From Calamus simplicifolius (taxonomy: Eukaryota; Streptophyta; Magnoliopsida; Arecales; Arecaceae), in contig UESW01005076.1 in NCBI GenBank assembly GCA_900491605.1, positions 372,001 to 436,000 of the forward strand: 64,000 nucleotides of DNA, read 5' to 3'. Numbering within the stretch: position 1 is the first letter of the stretch; the number at the start of each line of letters is the position of its first letter. A program made the translations under genes and the position numbers. A model generated the notes under the pieces. That model was not told where the DNA came from. It worked only from the letters and a program-made list of their open reading frames with translations, and searched no databases. This document shows, in pieces, positions 11,884 to 27,100 of this stretch.

Positions 11884-12538
11884 GAGCTATCCAACTATGC
11901 CTCGTGAGACGAGTCATTATTATGCCCCGGCTAGATCCGGGCACTCAAGGACCTCTGCGGAATTCGGTGCGAAAGAGTTCAAATTCGTAAGATTCCAAAC
12001 AGAAATCATATCTGAGAGTGGCCTAGGACCTGCGAGAGTGGCCTAGAGCCCTGGAGCCTATATACTCGCCAAATCTCGAGACATCAACTAGCTCTCCCAG
12101 CCGTTGATCCTCTAACCAATAAGATGTGAATTTTACTGACCTCATAACAAATTGGATTCAAATCCTAACGACTTTTGGACCCACGACACCCCTAGGGAAT
12201 CAGGTGATCCTGTATAAATAAAGCCGTCTGCCGACTCCTCATGTACGCACACTTGCTCACTGGTACACTCTCCTTCTGCCTTGGCTTCCCCCATTTTTCA
12301 CCATTAGCATTCTGCTCAGAGCTCTCGAAAGGATACCCTTGGAGAGTCTTTTCAACAAGAGCCTTCTTCTTTTGTTTGTTGATTGCCGATCCCCGCTGAC
12401 TTGAGCGTCGAAGGATCTTTCGCGGAGGGCTACCCCCAACGCCTCTCGCGTGAGGACTGTTTTGCAGGTCTGCCCAGGAGAGAGTCCATTCCAGAGTTCG
12501 AACGCGTCCGAATCGGAGGACAGATTTCAGCAGCAATA
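11884..12538 (+). repeat. LTR fragment (R/U5 side) at the start of the right copy
   Basis: Duplicate of 1127-1781, lacking the first ~390 bases of the LTR including nearly all palindromic repeats. TATAAATA lies at 12213-12220. It is not an independent insertion: the truncation point coincides with the duplication junction at the N. Confidence 0.85.
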
Positions 12539-12571
12539 TATAGAACTAATAAACACTAGGTCAAAGTACTG

Positions 12572-12573
<2 letters not shown>

Positions 12574-12631
<58 letters not shown>
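12574..12631. repeat. (AT)n microsatellite, right copy
   Basis: Counterpart of the run at 1817-1873, with slightly different length and boundary. Confidence 0.95.
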
Positions 12632-12634
<3 letters not shown>

Positions 12635-12641
12635 TACATGA

Positions 12642-15600
12642 TCATGTGCTCAAAGTACTGCTCGCAAAGATGGCCAGGGGAATCCTGACGACAGCATGCT
12701 TCCTATCCCCTTCCATGACCAACTCCCCAAAGGTGTAAGCATTCGTTGCCTCCTTGGCAACCAGCATGATCTGTATATACCTCGACTCGTTCGGACCGAT
12801 GGTGAACTCCTGAGGCGTCACACTGACCGCCACCCCGGCCGGCTCCTGCACAACCACCTGATACGTCTCCTCAGAAGTAGCCACGCTCGTGACCCTGCGA
12901 ACCACCTTCCTCGATCCAACCAAGTTGGCCACGGTCACGCTCGGCGTGTTGAGGTCTGAGCCCCAGTCGATTCTGGCCGTGGGGCACCCAAGGCCCACCG
13001 CTCGCCTCACGGACTCGTCGTCAACCCCGGGAACCGCACACAGGAACTGGATGTAGTTCTTGAACCCGACGTCCAAAATGAGGCCCGGGTTGATGGCTCG
13101 AGCTGCGTTGATGGCCCCGGCACCATAGTCAAATGGAGTCGCGGCTGCCACCTCGTCCCCTTGGGATGATAGCAGAGGGCCGCCGGAGCGGTCGGTCACG
13201 TCGGCGGTTGTCATCATGGCCGACGCGATGGCAGCGGGGCTCCAGGTGGGGTGCTTCTGCTTGATCAAAGCAGCGACGCCGGCTACGTGGGGAGCAGCCA
13301 TGCTTGTGCCCGAGAGGAGTACGAACTCTTGGCCTCCTCCTGTGGGAAATTAATTGAACAAAATTAAGTGAGCCTTGGAGATCGACTTTGGTTAATTATC
13401 ATCCATCAAATGAAGCATGCATGCGCATGCAGTACGTTAATAATTTCTTCCTTCGTTACGTACCTTCGACGACGTTTGGTTCGTTTTGGCTCTTGGGGCT
13501 CCTCCAGGCGGCCCAAATGGCGGAGCCTGGGGCCATGATGTTGGGTTTTAGGACGTCGGCTGTTTCCTTGAGAGCATTGTTCACGGCGGGTCCTCTGGAG
13601 GAGAAGGATGCGACGGCAGGCCCCTGGCCAGTGTAGATGGCATGCCGCCCGTCTAAAATCCTGCCTGTTGCTCCAAAATTAACCACGCCTCCACTGATTC
13701 CGCGAACCGTGTTAGAGTCGTAGTATTCCCAAAGAGCCTGCAGTGCATGCAATGAATTTTACTACGTACTAAAATTTGGACCTGTACGTTTATTATTAAT
13801 GCCTTTTGTCTGAACATTTTCTTGGATGCTCTTTATCTGCGGCTGTTGTCTGATCGATATTGGTGGAGTACTACTGTGTGGAAAGAAATTAAGAAATGCT
13901 CCAAATATAGTCATACTTGAATCTAAAATAGTTCTACTCTCATCATAGATGAATTGTAAAGATCTTTTGACTTCAATTGGCAGCAGTACCTCTTTGCAGA
14001 TCGATGTTCCTCTATAATTGAAAATTTTCCAGAGATTCTGGAGAGAATTAATAGACTTGCAGATTCCGCTTAATATATATATATATATTCATGCTAATAG
14101 TGATAACTGTTGATCGTCAGGAAAATTCTCATATTATAATTGCAAAGGCATTGTCAGTTGTACCTGAGATGCTTGTCTGCTGCCAAGCACAATGCCAGGG
14201 ATCGACAGGGTCAATGTGCTATCAGCTGGAGGCTCGGAATCATAACCGCGGTCCATCGTGATTATGAATCCAGCGGCCCCTATCTTCTGGATGGTGCCAA
14301 CAATGGCATCAATGCTTGTGGGTGCATAAACGAAGTCACTTGTGTATGTGCAAATGATCAGCTTCCCCCGAACCAATGGTCGAATGAAGGGCTCTGGTTG
14401 CTGACAGTTTTGGACTACTAGAAAGCTTGTGTTCCTGCTGCACACGTCCTCTGCTGCTGCTATGCGAAAGAATTCTTCCTCCCTTGTTGGAGCTGGATTA
14501 AGAGAGAGAGAGAGAGAGAGTAAGAAGAAGAAGAAGAAGAAGGATGAAAGAGCATACAACTTGGAAAATTCCGATTGTATTAAGATTGGACAATGGATTA
14601 CGTGAAAGGCCTGTGCCAGGTAAGGAGAGCCCTGTGCCAAGTTTGATTGACTTGTTATACTCGCGGTCCGTGATCGAGGCGGCTACACTGGTGATCCATG
14701 GGCTGAACGAGAGGACCGAGCTCGGAGCAGGACCCCCATTGCCTACGGCCTGAATGACCGAGACTCCAGCTTTTGTGGCAAACAGCAGCTCCATGTCTAG
14801 TATGTTGAGGAAAGCAGCAGGCCCTGGTGGAACAGTTGATGGTCCTACAGAAAGGCTCAGAATATCAACGCCATCTTCCACAGCCTGTGATCAGCCGACC
14901 GAGAAGAAATAATCATGACGTGTATCTAGCTAGTTGGTTCAATTGGAAGAGAAGATTGGGTCCATATATATAGCATCATTAAACTTGCAAACCAATCAAT
15001 GGTTTAAGTAATGCAGCAGGGTCTGAAAACCTTATCAACTGCAGCTACCACGTCTGACATATAGCCACCAAAAGAATAGATCGCTTTGTATACAGCAATC
15101 CTGTCAAGGACAGTGAAAGAATAGACAACAATATAATAGAAGTTCCAAGTTGGAATGAACAAGCTAGGTATTAGAACATGCATGAGAACCATACGATCGA
15201 TTGGGGCTTCTGAACCCACTTACCGAGCACCGGGGGCCATGCCACTTGCATATCCATAGTTATAGCCTTCGGAGAGCACTGCAATTCGGTAATTTCCAGC
15301 AGCAATAGAGGCAGTGTGGCTGCAGAAACAAATCTATTTGATATGAATGCCAAAACTATACTATATATGTTACAGTTGATCAGATGAAGGTGAGGTCTTA
15401 ATGACTTTTCAACATCAATCATTAATATATAAACATTTAATGATTCTAACACCAAAAAATTGGTAGCACAAAACAGTGAACTAGCTTCCATTGACATGCA
15501 TATGGTCCAATTGATATATACTAGTTTACTTAAATCAAAATAGATTTATAGATGTTACTCAGAAAACACCAGTTGAGAGGTTGGATGTTTGGTTGGACTT

Positions 15601-17179
15601 GCCTGCCATGGCCATCAGCATCAAATGGAGAATCATAATCGCGTGTAGCATTGAAATCACCTGCTGCAATTGCTGCACGTGCAAAGTATTGTGCACCAAT
15701 TATCTTCCCATTGCAGGCTGTCAAAGGAAATTCACCTCCTGATTCACACCTCCCTTTGAACTTTGTAATATTGGAAGCTGACTGAGGCTGAAGGTTTGCA
15801 AAGCTGGGGTGATTAGGATTAATTCCAGTGTCTATCATGCCAATCACCACCCCATCACCAGATCTCTCAGCACCACCTAAATGTGGCCAAACTCCTGCTG
15901 AGACACCAATATAATCTGGAGTATGAGTGGTCATCTTCACCATCTTGATGTCCTTATGCATAAGTCGAACTCCCCTAGCTTCACCAAGAATTTCAACAGC
16001 CTGCAGCAATAATTGTTGAGATTTTTCAAGAGAAGGTCATAATAATTTATAAAAAGAACTAAATCTTTAAATAAAACAACAGTGCTGTAGAGGTAACGAG
16101 CCAACGGCAGCTAACAACAGCAGCGAATCAGTTAACAAACTCCGCAAGAATTTCTTTAACCATTGCCCAAAGAAAGGGCATATGTCCTGAATACTTGATA
16201 ATATCTTAAATTATTGAATAGTACTGGATATCTTGATTATTTGGAGTTATTTTCCATAATACGGGGAATATTGTCGCTGCTCTTATTTGTAGGCATGATT
16301 TTGGAGCAACAGACGCAGGAAAAAGAAATATTCCCCACAAACCTAAACACCACCTAATTTTTATGCAGACAACAATTGATCTGTATTGCCCTCACAAAAA
16401 CATCCTATTTCTTAATTTTCTTTCAGTATGATGGTGTCCATGGCAGTCACATGTGTTTTTCGGGCAATTGTGTGGCAGATCAAGCATGCGTTCATCTTTC
16501 TATGGTGCGGTGCTGCAAATATTTGCTCAAAGGACAGGAGTTAAAAATTTCCAAGCTGCATTCCCAACAAGAGGTATGATCGATGTCTGCAAAGAAGAAC
16601 ATGTACTCTTCACTCTTTACCCTCAATCCAAATATCTAGGCTTTGTGGGGGGGGCCTCCTGTAATTCCAACTGATTCCATTATGTTTGCTAAAGTTGTAG
16701 GATTTATGAAAATATATATATGTTTCATTTGTTCCATGCAGGCATGGTTTGTAGAAGATTTTATGAAGGATAAACCTCTTCAGATGCAATATGGAGTGCA
16801 AAGCCATTGAGCAAGTGGGTGTAGCTGTAGAGTTTTGTATAAGACCCTGTTGGGAGGAGGGACTCCAGGAACATGTCATGCCTACTGATCACCCTCTCTT
16901 TATACTTCTGAGCTTCATCACCAGTACTCCTGCAATAAGATATAGCTCAATACAATTATGACAGAGGGCACGTGATATAAGAAGAGTACAGTGATCAGGG
17001 CAAGAACAATATAATAAAACAATCACATACATCATACGATTTTGAGTTGCTTTGTATGAGATAACAGGGTCATCCTCCATCACAGCCATATAAACCTTGG
17101 CACCAACAAAGGGACCTCTGCATAGATCCAACAAACTGATCGTAGCAATAAGGAAGTGAAACCTCCAAGTAAGGGCCAT
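12642..17179 (-). CDS. SBT2-like subtilisin-type serine protease, copy 2
   Basis: Exons 17031-17179, 16776-16929, 15603-16000, 15224-15319, 15031-15100, 14602-14884, 14164-14492, 13464-13737 and 12642-13339 encode the same 816 residues as copy 1, with signal peptide, I9 prodomain, S8 catalytic domain with inserted PA domain, and fibronectin-III-like tail. The catalytic residues are Asp158, His232, Asn338 and Ser597. I found no coding difference; the only change nearby is in the GA/AAG microsatellite of the intron between exons 6 and 7 (about 14501-14542). It lies downstream of, and on the same strand as, the methyltransferase gene (1 kb spacer). It is either a genuine young paralogue or the second haplotype of copy 1. 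Confidence 0.92.
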
Positions 17180-18193
17180 GGCATACGGAGATGAGCAACA
17201 GTGGGCTTTTGGATTTGTGTTCCATAAACCATATTCTGCAGGGCAGGTACTTAAATTGCATCCCGCTGGTATGCGGGAGGAGTTGGTGGCTCCATTTCGA
17301 ATGACACTGGTAGGTTTGGAGTAGAGAGAGGATCACGCAATTTGTCCCCCATCAACTTTTGCTGCTGGGGAGGGAAGGAACTCATGTCCTTCCTCACCCC
17401 ACCAAAACCAGTTCTACCACATCCGAACCTTCTTCGTTGGGTCTTCTTCTTTAACGTGCTGTGTGTATCACAACTCACAGAAAGTAGTCTTTGCATAGGT
17501 GAAAATAGATGCGACGTCTTACCTTAACAAGATTCAATAAACAAATATGAGGGACTTGAAGCACATCCCGTCCAAACGTCCCAGCAAATTTTACCTACAC
17601 GAACAATTTTGGAAGAGAACTTTTTTGGTCGAATCTAGACAACACCGATGAAATACCAAACTTGATGTTCTGGTGCCTTCATCATTCATCACCGTGCTTT
17701 AGCGGCACCGACATTTTTACGTGCCCAACACAAACATCTCTGTCTGGCGGGGAACGATCGGATTAATGGAAACTAATCTATATTGATTGACATCAATGTA
17801 TCAGTAATATCATATACCTGTTCCCAGCCGAATTTTGGGTTCAGATGCTTTTCAGCACAAACAATTAACAAAATCATGCTTATGATAACATTCAGTTCAC
17901 CATGACAGCAGAGTCATCTTCTCCACATCTACAATATTTGATTTAGCGCAGCAACACTCACCGTAGTAAAATACGATCATTTTAACACAGGAAACAATAT
18001 TTATTTTGGAATTAATTTTTCCATTTTATTCCTTCTAATTCAGCAATGACATAATATCCTGCTGCATTTCCCACCCTAGATTTTGTATTTTCGTTCTCAA
18101 GTGGGAGAAAAGGCACGTACCAGACATAATATCCATAAAGGTCAAAAAAAATGAGAAAATTAATACAACTTGAAACAGAATCTTGTATAGAGA
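17180..18193. other. Spacer between subtilase copy 2 and methyltransferase stop
   Basis: Same content as 6428-7442: presumed subtilase promoter/5' UTR plus methyltransferase 3' UTR. It contains two of the left/right differences (T to C at 17693; a G run one base shorter near 17750). No further gene seen. Confidence 0.5.
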
Positions 18194-21100
18194 TTATATT
18201 GAATGCTTGGATCTGTGTTGCCGAGTGTATTCCCACAGAGCAATGGCACCACTGACATGAACATTGAGTGACCTGATAATCCCCAATTGAGGAATTTCAA
18301 CACAAGCATCTAAAACGTGGATAATGTCTACAGGAATGCCTTCCTTCTCTCGTCCCAGGACCAGAACCTGAAATTAATGGAGCATCAGAATTTTCTTTCT
18401 TGGAGTAAAATCAAAATGAGTAACTGGATAAGCGATTTACACACCGTCTTAGTTGGGAATGAATATTGGTCAAGAGGAGTGCTATTTGCAGTCTGCTCAA
18501 GACCTAAGATAGAGTAACCCTCCCGCCTTTTCTTCTCTAGGAAGGCTTTGATGCTACAAATTGGAACCTCTATAACGGGTACCCACTTCTCAGCTGTCAC
18601 GCTGTGAAAGACAGGTTGTATGAGGTTTCTTACAATCTGAACCAATTAAATTCATGAATAATGGCAGAACATCCAAAACCTATGGAAGCTAGAGCAAGTA
18701 AAGCACAGAAAACTGCATGAACAGTAGTAACATAACTATAAAATTAAGAAAACGATCATACAATATCATGGAACATTAGGTCAAAGCTTAAGGCCGATAG
18801 ATAGTTCGTTCTCATTTAACACAATTACACAAGAACTTGACTTGGTTCTTCACTAGGTCAAATCAAAGGTCAATTTATCAAAATCAAGTCACAATGCACA
18901 TATGACAATCATGAAAACAAAAATATTAGGAAAGCTCCACCACATTAAGACAAAATGGCCAAATCAACTTGGTTAATAAAGTATAACTGCCCGGCCCAGA
19001 ATTCTCAAAAACTCAAACAAATGGAAATTAATTTCTTTATGCAACCTAGCCATGCAGCACTCCTCATCATGACTTTTACTCATTTTCTTCATAGATGAGT
19101 ACTATTTTCTAGACCAATTTGTGAGGGGCCATTGCCAAGGCACTTGGATGGGCCTCATTCTTATGATGTATATGCCCCATGTCTCATTGACTGATTGACC
19201 TTTGCAAACCCAGCAAATCACCAACAGCTAGCTGCACTGTAACATATAGACATCCATGATAATTCGTGCAAATCTCATGTATGATGATTGACCAATCTGG
19301 AATCAATGAAGGTCTTAATATATTTGTTTCATGTTCAAATTGCTGCATTTATATTTGAGGTTTTATACAATTAATGAAATGCTGAGAAACCAAAACAGTG
19401 ATGCACACATAACAAAAGCAATGAAGCACTATGAATTGAGTAATGGCTACGATTACATTAATCAAGAAGATTATGCAGTAGCATTTCTATGGCACAAGTA
19501 TTAACATTTTCAAGGAACACTAAAAAAAATGAGATGAATCTTAATTTGGTCTAGAAGCTCTTAAAAAATATTGTATATTTCAGAAAACAAAGCATAAAAA
19601 ATTCTAGGCTGCTGGAAAATGATCGCGTCTAAACAATAACAAAGATAGATGCAAGTAGAACAAAGATGCTGGCAACTTAAGATGAGTTTTTGATACAGAG
19701 ATATCTTAGACAATCAATGAATTTCCTAATGAAGACCCTTCAAGGTGGAATTATTTGCTTGGTAACATAACCATCATCATTGTCATCATTATCCTCATCA
19801 TTTCCCCATTAGAATGGGGCTCGCAACGGAGCAAAGCTTTAAGTACCGAGCACTCCATGGAAGGAGTTTAGATTTTTTTTATGCTGAATAATGAACCCAA
19901 CGATAACTTTAAGAACTAGAAACGAATACTTGTTTGCAGCAACTTCGGGCAAAAATAGTCAGGGAGAACTAGAAAAGAATACTCGTTAGATTTTAATCAG
20001 TAAACTCAAGCAATGATGAGCAATGCTTAGAAATTTACTTGGACATTGAAGGAACCTAGAAGAATCCAACAGACGACAAGGTTTGATAAAGGGTACTACA
20101 TTCATCTTTGTGGGTTGTCAAAAAGCTGCAGTCACATACTTTGTTAAATTTTGTTGACAAAATTTAATTATGATTTTCTCTGAGAAAAAGGAGAAGTGAT
20201 GCACTTGAGTTTTCTTTTTTTGAAACTATTGAAAAAACATTGTTCTGTCAGAGCTAATGACTAACTCGATTAAAATGTCCGTTTCGGACAATGCTGGCCA
20301 TCAAGTTCCTATTCCCCTTTTTGCAAGTAGATAGTGTCCAAAGCGGACAAGATTTGTTTCTTTGGCTTTGTTCAATCTTCTTAGGACTGAAAATTCCTCA
20401 CATAGAGGTTTTTCATCTTAAATATGTTTCCTTAAGATCTTCAAGTATTTAATTGACTGATGAGTTATCACAGCTCTCTTCAGATATGCAGAGTCAAGAA
20501 TCACCCATCTAGCACTATATAGTGTTGCAACTAGCTAAACATCTCCATAACTTGGACTTGCGGAAGTGCAAGACAAGCATAAAGGGGGAAAATGCTGACA
20601 AAAACATGGTCAACCTGATGAGTTGGAACTGTTTGTCCTGAAGAATGCTAGCATCAGCAATGGCCAGACCTGTTGCTTTGAAAACCTACAGGCAAAACAG
20701 TATATTATAATGATTAAGGATGGGATGAAAATAAGACTAACACAAAAATTCCTGCCACATATATTATGAAATATTTTTTTTTCAGCAGACCTCACAGGTT
20801 CGTGCTAATCCAGCAAGATTAGGTATACGATCTAGCAATGATGCTACAAGAATAAATTGTTGTTGACTTTGTCTTATTTGCTCCACAGCTTGATTTCTTG
20901 ACTGCAGCACTGGGCTGAGAAGCTCATCTTCCCTTTCCATTTCTGCAATTCACATTAAGATCAGGAGTCCAAAGCTGATATAAAATGATATATTCAAATT
21001 GAACAGGCATACTGGATTCGAAAATACCCATATTCCATGCAATACTGCTTGGATATTTAAACAAAGCAAAGAAAAAAAATCAATCAAATCAAAACTAATC

Positions 21101-24100
21101 AAGGGACATTTGGTTGCCCATTAACTCAGTCAGATTCTTCAAGATGAACTCTCCAACCTCATCCAAAACAGAGTATGATAATCATATTAAAAATGTGATT
21201 TGCAATAAACCCAAAATATAAGATTCAAAAGTTCTCCCATGGCCTAGTCTTTTTTATCCCCTCTTGACAGCCAATACCATTTCGGCAACCAATATTAACT
21301 GCTGAACTGATGCCCCACAGCAAGCTATACTTGTACCTCATCCAAATACCCCTTTCAATTGCTGAGTTGCATGTTCACCCAGTTTAAATCATGTTTTGAA
21401 AGCAAAATATTGGAAAAGACCACCATTCATTTCATTGGAGATGAAATGGATACAAAAGGGGAACTAAAAGAAATCATAAGGGGGAAAAGAAAAAGGGAAG
21501 AAAAAAAAAAACAGTACAAGATAGTCCAGATACAACTAAAATCTGCAGTCAGCCGTTAATTCTATGGATTGGTATCCCTAGTCCCCCATGAATCCGAAAA
21601 CCAAAGAGTAGCCCGTTCTGCACAGCATCGAAACCATGAAAATACATTCCTTGTGCCCTACGAATTTGGAAATGAAGGCATCCTATCCTCATTTGAGCCT
21701 TCTCACCTCCATGGTACAAATTTAGAAACCAGGACATTCCATCCTCATCCGAGCCTTCTCACCTCCATGACTGCATCCCCCTCCTCTCAAGCCCTCATGA
21801 ACACAATCAAACTGCCATCATCCCTTACCTCCAGACCAATGATGGGGTCACCAACTTTCCACACCTCTACTAATCCAACTACTTGTGCCCTACTCCACCA
21901 CCACCCATGTCTTCACACCTACACAAGCATGACCAATACATGCTGGGTTGGACTATAGCCATTATCACACCACCACGTCCTCCTTGGTCATGACATATAC
22001 CATTTTTTTCTTGAAAAATTGGTATGCTACTAAGAATTGACACACGATATGAGATTGTATCGTTTACTAACACATTGTGTATCAGTGCTAGTTTCTGCTA
22101 TCATGGGATGGTCCTGCTCATACTATCTTGTTCTGGTAATTTTCAAGACCTTGGTCATGGCCTTGATGATGGCTCACAGTCCAATTCCTTTGATGCCAAA
22201 GCCAATCGTTGCACCTTCTCCTTACCTAATCTGATTGGCCTCATTTGTAGTGCAGCAAAGGTCCGCTAGCATCCAGTGCTCCTCAAAATCTTCCTTGCAT
22301 CCTCTACCAACTCCATTACCGCTACCATTACCATCCATTGCACTGGTCCTCTACTCAGCATCAAGATTGCCACAACTCTCAACTCCTCCGCATTGACACC
22401 TTGCTCCACCACAAAACCTTCTCTACTCTCATTGTCACAACCTTCACACTAGTCATGTCAATGATATAGCCTTTCTTCCAAAGTCTGTTGTGCCAACCCA
22501 TACCGCACCATATTAGTTAGATGCTAGTATAGTATCGATATTCAACTCGATATGAATCAAACCGAATTGAACCGAACAGAACAGCCCTGTACCATTTATT
22601 ACTAACTCGTGCCATCCAATATCAAACAACACTATAGTTAAGAGTAAGAAAATATATTTGCTTGCTGCCTTATTACGGAATGCAGACCATACTGATCGTA
22701 CCATATGAAATTGGTAATAAAGCAGTAGTTTTCTCAACATCAATTCTGCGGACCCTGCTCCCTATAGTGTTGTGGCCTCCACACATGCCACCAACTAGGC
22801 TCATCCTATCGTTGTTGGGACTTATGGCTCACTCCAAAACAATCCTGTACCAAGTAAAGTAAAAGGAGGGAAGAAGGGAGAGAGGGGGCAAGGAGGGAGA
22901 GGTGAGAGAAAGAGGGAGGAGGGTAATGGAGGACAGTCGAAGGAAAGGGATCAATCGAGGTTTTGGATAGGGTCAAAACCTGTAGGTTGCTTGAACTTTA
23001 AGCTAATACCCGAGTTTTGACCAAAAGTGAATTGTGATTATTGGAATTTCAATGCAAAATTAATAAAGGGGGCAATAATGAACACAATGAACATGAAACT
23101 ATGAGCCTAATAGGGAATAAGAGAATCTGCAAGTTCTCAGGAATGAAGTAAAGTATTGCTATCAATTCAAAATCAACAATTCACTTGGAATAAGGCCTGC
23201 AGCATTTTCGCTTTCCTAGAGAATAGGCTCCTGAGCAAATGATGGTCTCAGATCTAATAGCAGACCACCATATCTGATCAGATCTGAGTTGAATGCAAAG
23301 GAAAAATACAGCAAAGAAAATGAAAAGAAATGAAGGGAAATATAATTACATGTGGAAAAATAAAGAATACTATGAAGAAACTACAAAATAATATATGAAA
23401 TGAATAAGAAACTAGGACAAGGATGACACCAAACTCACTATGGGGCTATGAACGTTACGTCAGAGCTGGTCTCTTCAGCCACCATTATTTTCTGCAGGAT
23501 TCCTTTCATTCAACCAAAACATATCCTGCCTTAAACCTGATTGCATAACTCTTGTCACCGCTCATGATTACTATAGCATGAATGATACCAAATGAGCGCT
23601 ACTGCTACAGTAACTTTGCTCATCAAGCAATTGAACTAAAATATGAGATATTTCAATCTCAGTCCCTGTTTTTAAATGATCTATTATAAACTAAAAGTAA
23701 ACAAAATAAAAGAAAATTGTAGAAAATTGATGGCTAAAATTAATTCTAAGAAAATCTCTAGGTCATGCTCCTCTCTGATCCAGGGTTTCCAAGAGGGGGT
23801 ACCCTGGCAATCTCTAAGTCATGCTGCTCCCTGATCCTGGGTTTCCATTAGAAAGGCTCCTCAAGTGATGGCACCACGGTTATGGTTCGCTGGGGAAGGT
23901 GACAAAGGGGATGATTCACAGAATCTCTCTCTAGCAAGATGTGTGTGTGTGTGTATGAGAGAGAGAGAGAGAGAGAGACTCCACTCTTACTCAGTTCACA
24001 TGAGTTCCTTGAGCACCTTCCACTCATATCTTATGCCATCTACATTAGAAATAAAAATGTGTGATGGATACGATAGAACAAAACAATCTCAACAGTGGTG

Positions 24101-27100
24101 TAAACCATCAGCACAGACTCTTTCCCTGTGTGGAGTTATTGTTGTTTCTTTAGAAATATGTAGCAACTTAATGTTGAAGTACGGTGTAAACAATTCAGAG
24201 GTTGGACTAAAGGTTTGAATAAGATAGAATGTAAACACAACTGACAAATATGAGATTTATATTTTTCCACATGTATGATTTGGAGCCCAACTCTCTTGAA
24301 AAAGCATGTATGGTCTGGTTTGTTCCATGCATTAAAAATTTTGCTGAGCACAATATCAGCCCAAAAATTTCAGATCTTTTTTTTAAAACCAAGATGGGTT
24401 GTTGGAATATCTAGCTACACCTTTTAGCTTGTATTCCATGAAACTAATTATTGTAGACATATTTAGTCAAGGGTTGCAATGGTTGCATTCATAATTACGG
24501 CATGCTTACATTTAGCAGCTACAAATACAGATATCCATATCATTCTTTCTTGTTCTAAATTACAAAATAATAATGTGACAATATATGAATCTTCAAAAGT
24601 AAACCCAATATGGTAAACTCTATTTCTCTTATTAAGCATAATTAAGACAACATATACACAAAGAGGACCATTATTGCAGTAAGATCATGAAACCAATTTT
24701 ATTTTATTAGAAACATTTTTCTTTCAAACAAAAATTTATGGCACTTTAGAACTTTGACATACTTGCAGTCCTCTATTTAAACATTTGCATAATTACAACT
24801 ATGATCGAGAAGTGCATTCTTCCTCTACTAGTTTCTATAAATGGCCACATCCTGTGCTAAAATAAGTTTCATAAAAAATATTAGGGTTTAATATCAAAAG
24901 AGAACAAAGATGGGAGAATGATATGCTACCCTCTTAGCCCTTCTTTTAGGTTTTCACAACTAAAAAATATATTATTACTTAGATAAAATATAGATAAAAG
25001 CAACAACTTTTGCAGATTTTGTGTGTCATGTCAAATATTTTACTAAAGAATCTCTCTAAGAACTCACCTAAAAGCAGATTTGAAAACTCAGTATCGCTTA
25101 TAACACAATCAGTATCAGTACTCATGAACTGCCTCCCAAGTTTTTGAAGTGTGATTTTCTTCTGAAAATCCAGAGAGAGATCTCTGAAAGTTCGTGATGA
25201 AACTTGTTCTTTGTTGTCATCAAGTGATTCTTTGATATCCTCACAAGTATATGCAACTGCTAGGCTCTCATTCTTGATGATAACAGCATCCTTTGCGATG
25301 GAATATCTTAAATCATCCCTCACACCCTGCAATTCATGAAGATGAGATTTCAACCATATTGATAACAAGACATAAAAATTTGTGGTTCTTACATTTAGAA
25401 AGTCAGTCACTTGTTCCATGAGAGAAGTTGGAGCACATTCAAATCCAGATCCCTACATCAACAATAACATATAAAATTAGACGTCTACATGAACGCAGTA
25501 AGTTTCAAGAAAGATTGGTAGCATAAAATAGGTTCAGGATATGTAATATATGTAATTTATTGCAAAAATCGGTGGCAGAATAAATGCAGAAGTATACTGA
25601 AAAAGAGCAGTTTAGAGCAGTTTAATATTTTAAACCTCGCTGCGAGCATTAAAAACCCCAAAAGGAGTGGTAGATGTATTCGGATCATAAGCATTAAGAA
25701 AAGATTCCATTGACGCCCTTAGCCTGAAAAACAAAAGAAAAAAAAGAAATCACCACAAAAGAACAACTTTGTCTCATCATTATTAGTTCTGTAATCAAAA
25801 GCTTGGTTACATCGGAAGCATTAAGTATAATAAGCATAAGTATAATACTTAATGGTTAAACTCAAGCAAATTAGAAAACCACTCAGAGAAATTTTCATGC
25901 ATACTATAAGCCCTCTGTTAACTCCTAATTTTCATAATTATTCTGGATTTTCATGCTTTTTAATTAATTTTGGCAAAAGTTTTAATTTATAAATTTTATA
26001 CACAGCCTTGAGCAGCACAAGCAATATCAGTTTTGCCAATGGAAGCTGCCAGAGCAAATATAATATAAACAATAAGCCTACACAATTTTAATTGGATCGC
26101 TCTCCAGGTCACATCCTTGGATATGAAAGGTGATTTCAATTGTCTCTTTTGTTCCATCCATGCCTTCTTCAGCCTCTTTGCTCTTTCTTGCCCTTAGGTT
26201 TGCTTTCAAGCCTGCTTCTACGTTACAACAGTCCCCGTTACAACAGTCTACAATCTAGGCTGCAAGTTGAACAAATCATAACATAGTACCTCCCACAACT
26301 GTATTGTCCCTCGCTGCTACTCCTTAGCTTGCTCTTATGCATTCATGTCCAGCTCTAAGCTACTATCTTTCTGTCCACCTCAACAATTTCAACTTTTAAG
26401 CACTCATCATACACTAATGTGACCATTTCACTATCTAAAGTTTTGAGTCAATATCAAGATTACTCATACGACAATTATAATTTTATTCATTAGGTTATTG
26501 GAACTTGAAAAATCACATAACACAAAAGTAATATTCCATTTCCAAAAGTAATATTCCATTTCGTTCAGCTATATCTTTTCCTATTTCAAGACAGTATGTA
26601 TCCCTCCAACAGTTGAATAGGAAAATTAAAACAAGTCTTCTTGGGAAAACTCACTCAACAATACTTACCCCACATATTTTTTTATAGTACAGCCGAAACA
26701 TAAAAATATAAGCACAAGATTTTTCCCCCTGCATAAAATGAATGCAGTCCCTTTTGGGGCTTTGTTATTGAATGTAAATGCCAAGTCTGCTTTGGTCGCA
26801 GAACAAGTTAATCCAGAGTATATTGATAACTTACTCCTAACCTACTTTATCCCAGATTAAACTACACAGTAGAAATAGATCCATTATTGAATGGAAATGC
26901 CAATAATGCTTTGGTCAAAGAACAAGTTAATCCAGAGTATATGGGTAACTTAGTCTTAACCTACTTTACCCCAGATTAAACTACTCCACAGTAGAAACAG
27001 TTTGCTCCAAATTATGTGGAAAAAATAGCTCGACCAACTTTTTAAAATATTCACTTTGCACTCAGGACAAATTGGTTGCATTTCTAGCATTTGGTGGGTC

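Larger units (their letters stand above)
11884..22633. repeat. Large near-identical direct repeat, right copy (10,750 bp)
   Basis: Matches 1127-11882; the offset drifts from 10757 to 10751 through a handful of short indels. At its right end the sequence continues without a break (CAACACT then ATAGTTAAG) into the rest of the methyltransferase gene, so this copy has the native right flank, whereas the left copy has the native left flank (full LTR). Confidence 0.95.
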
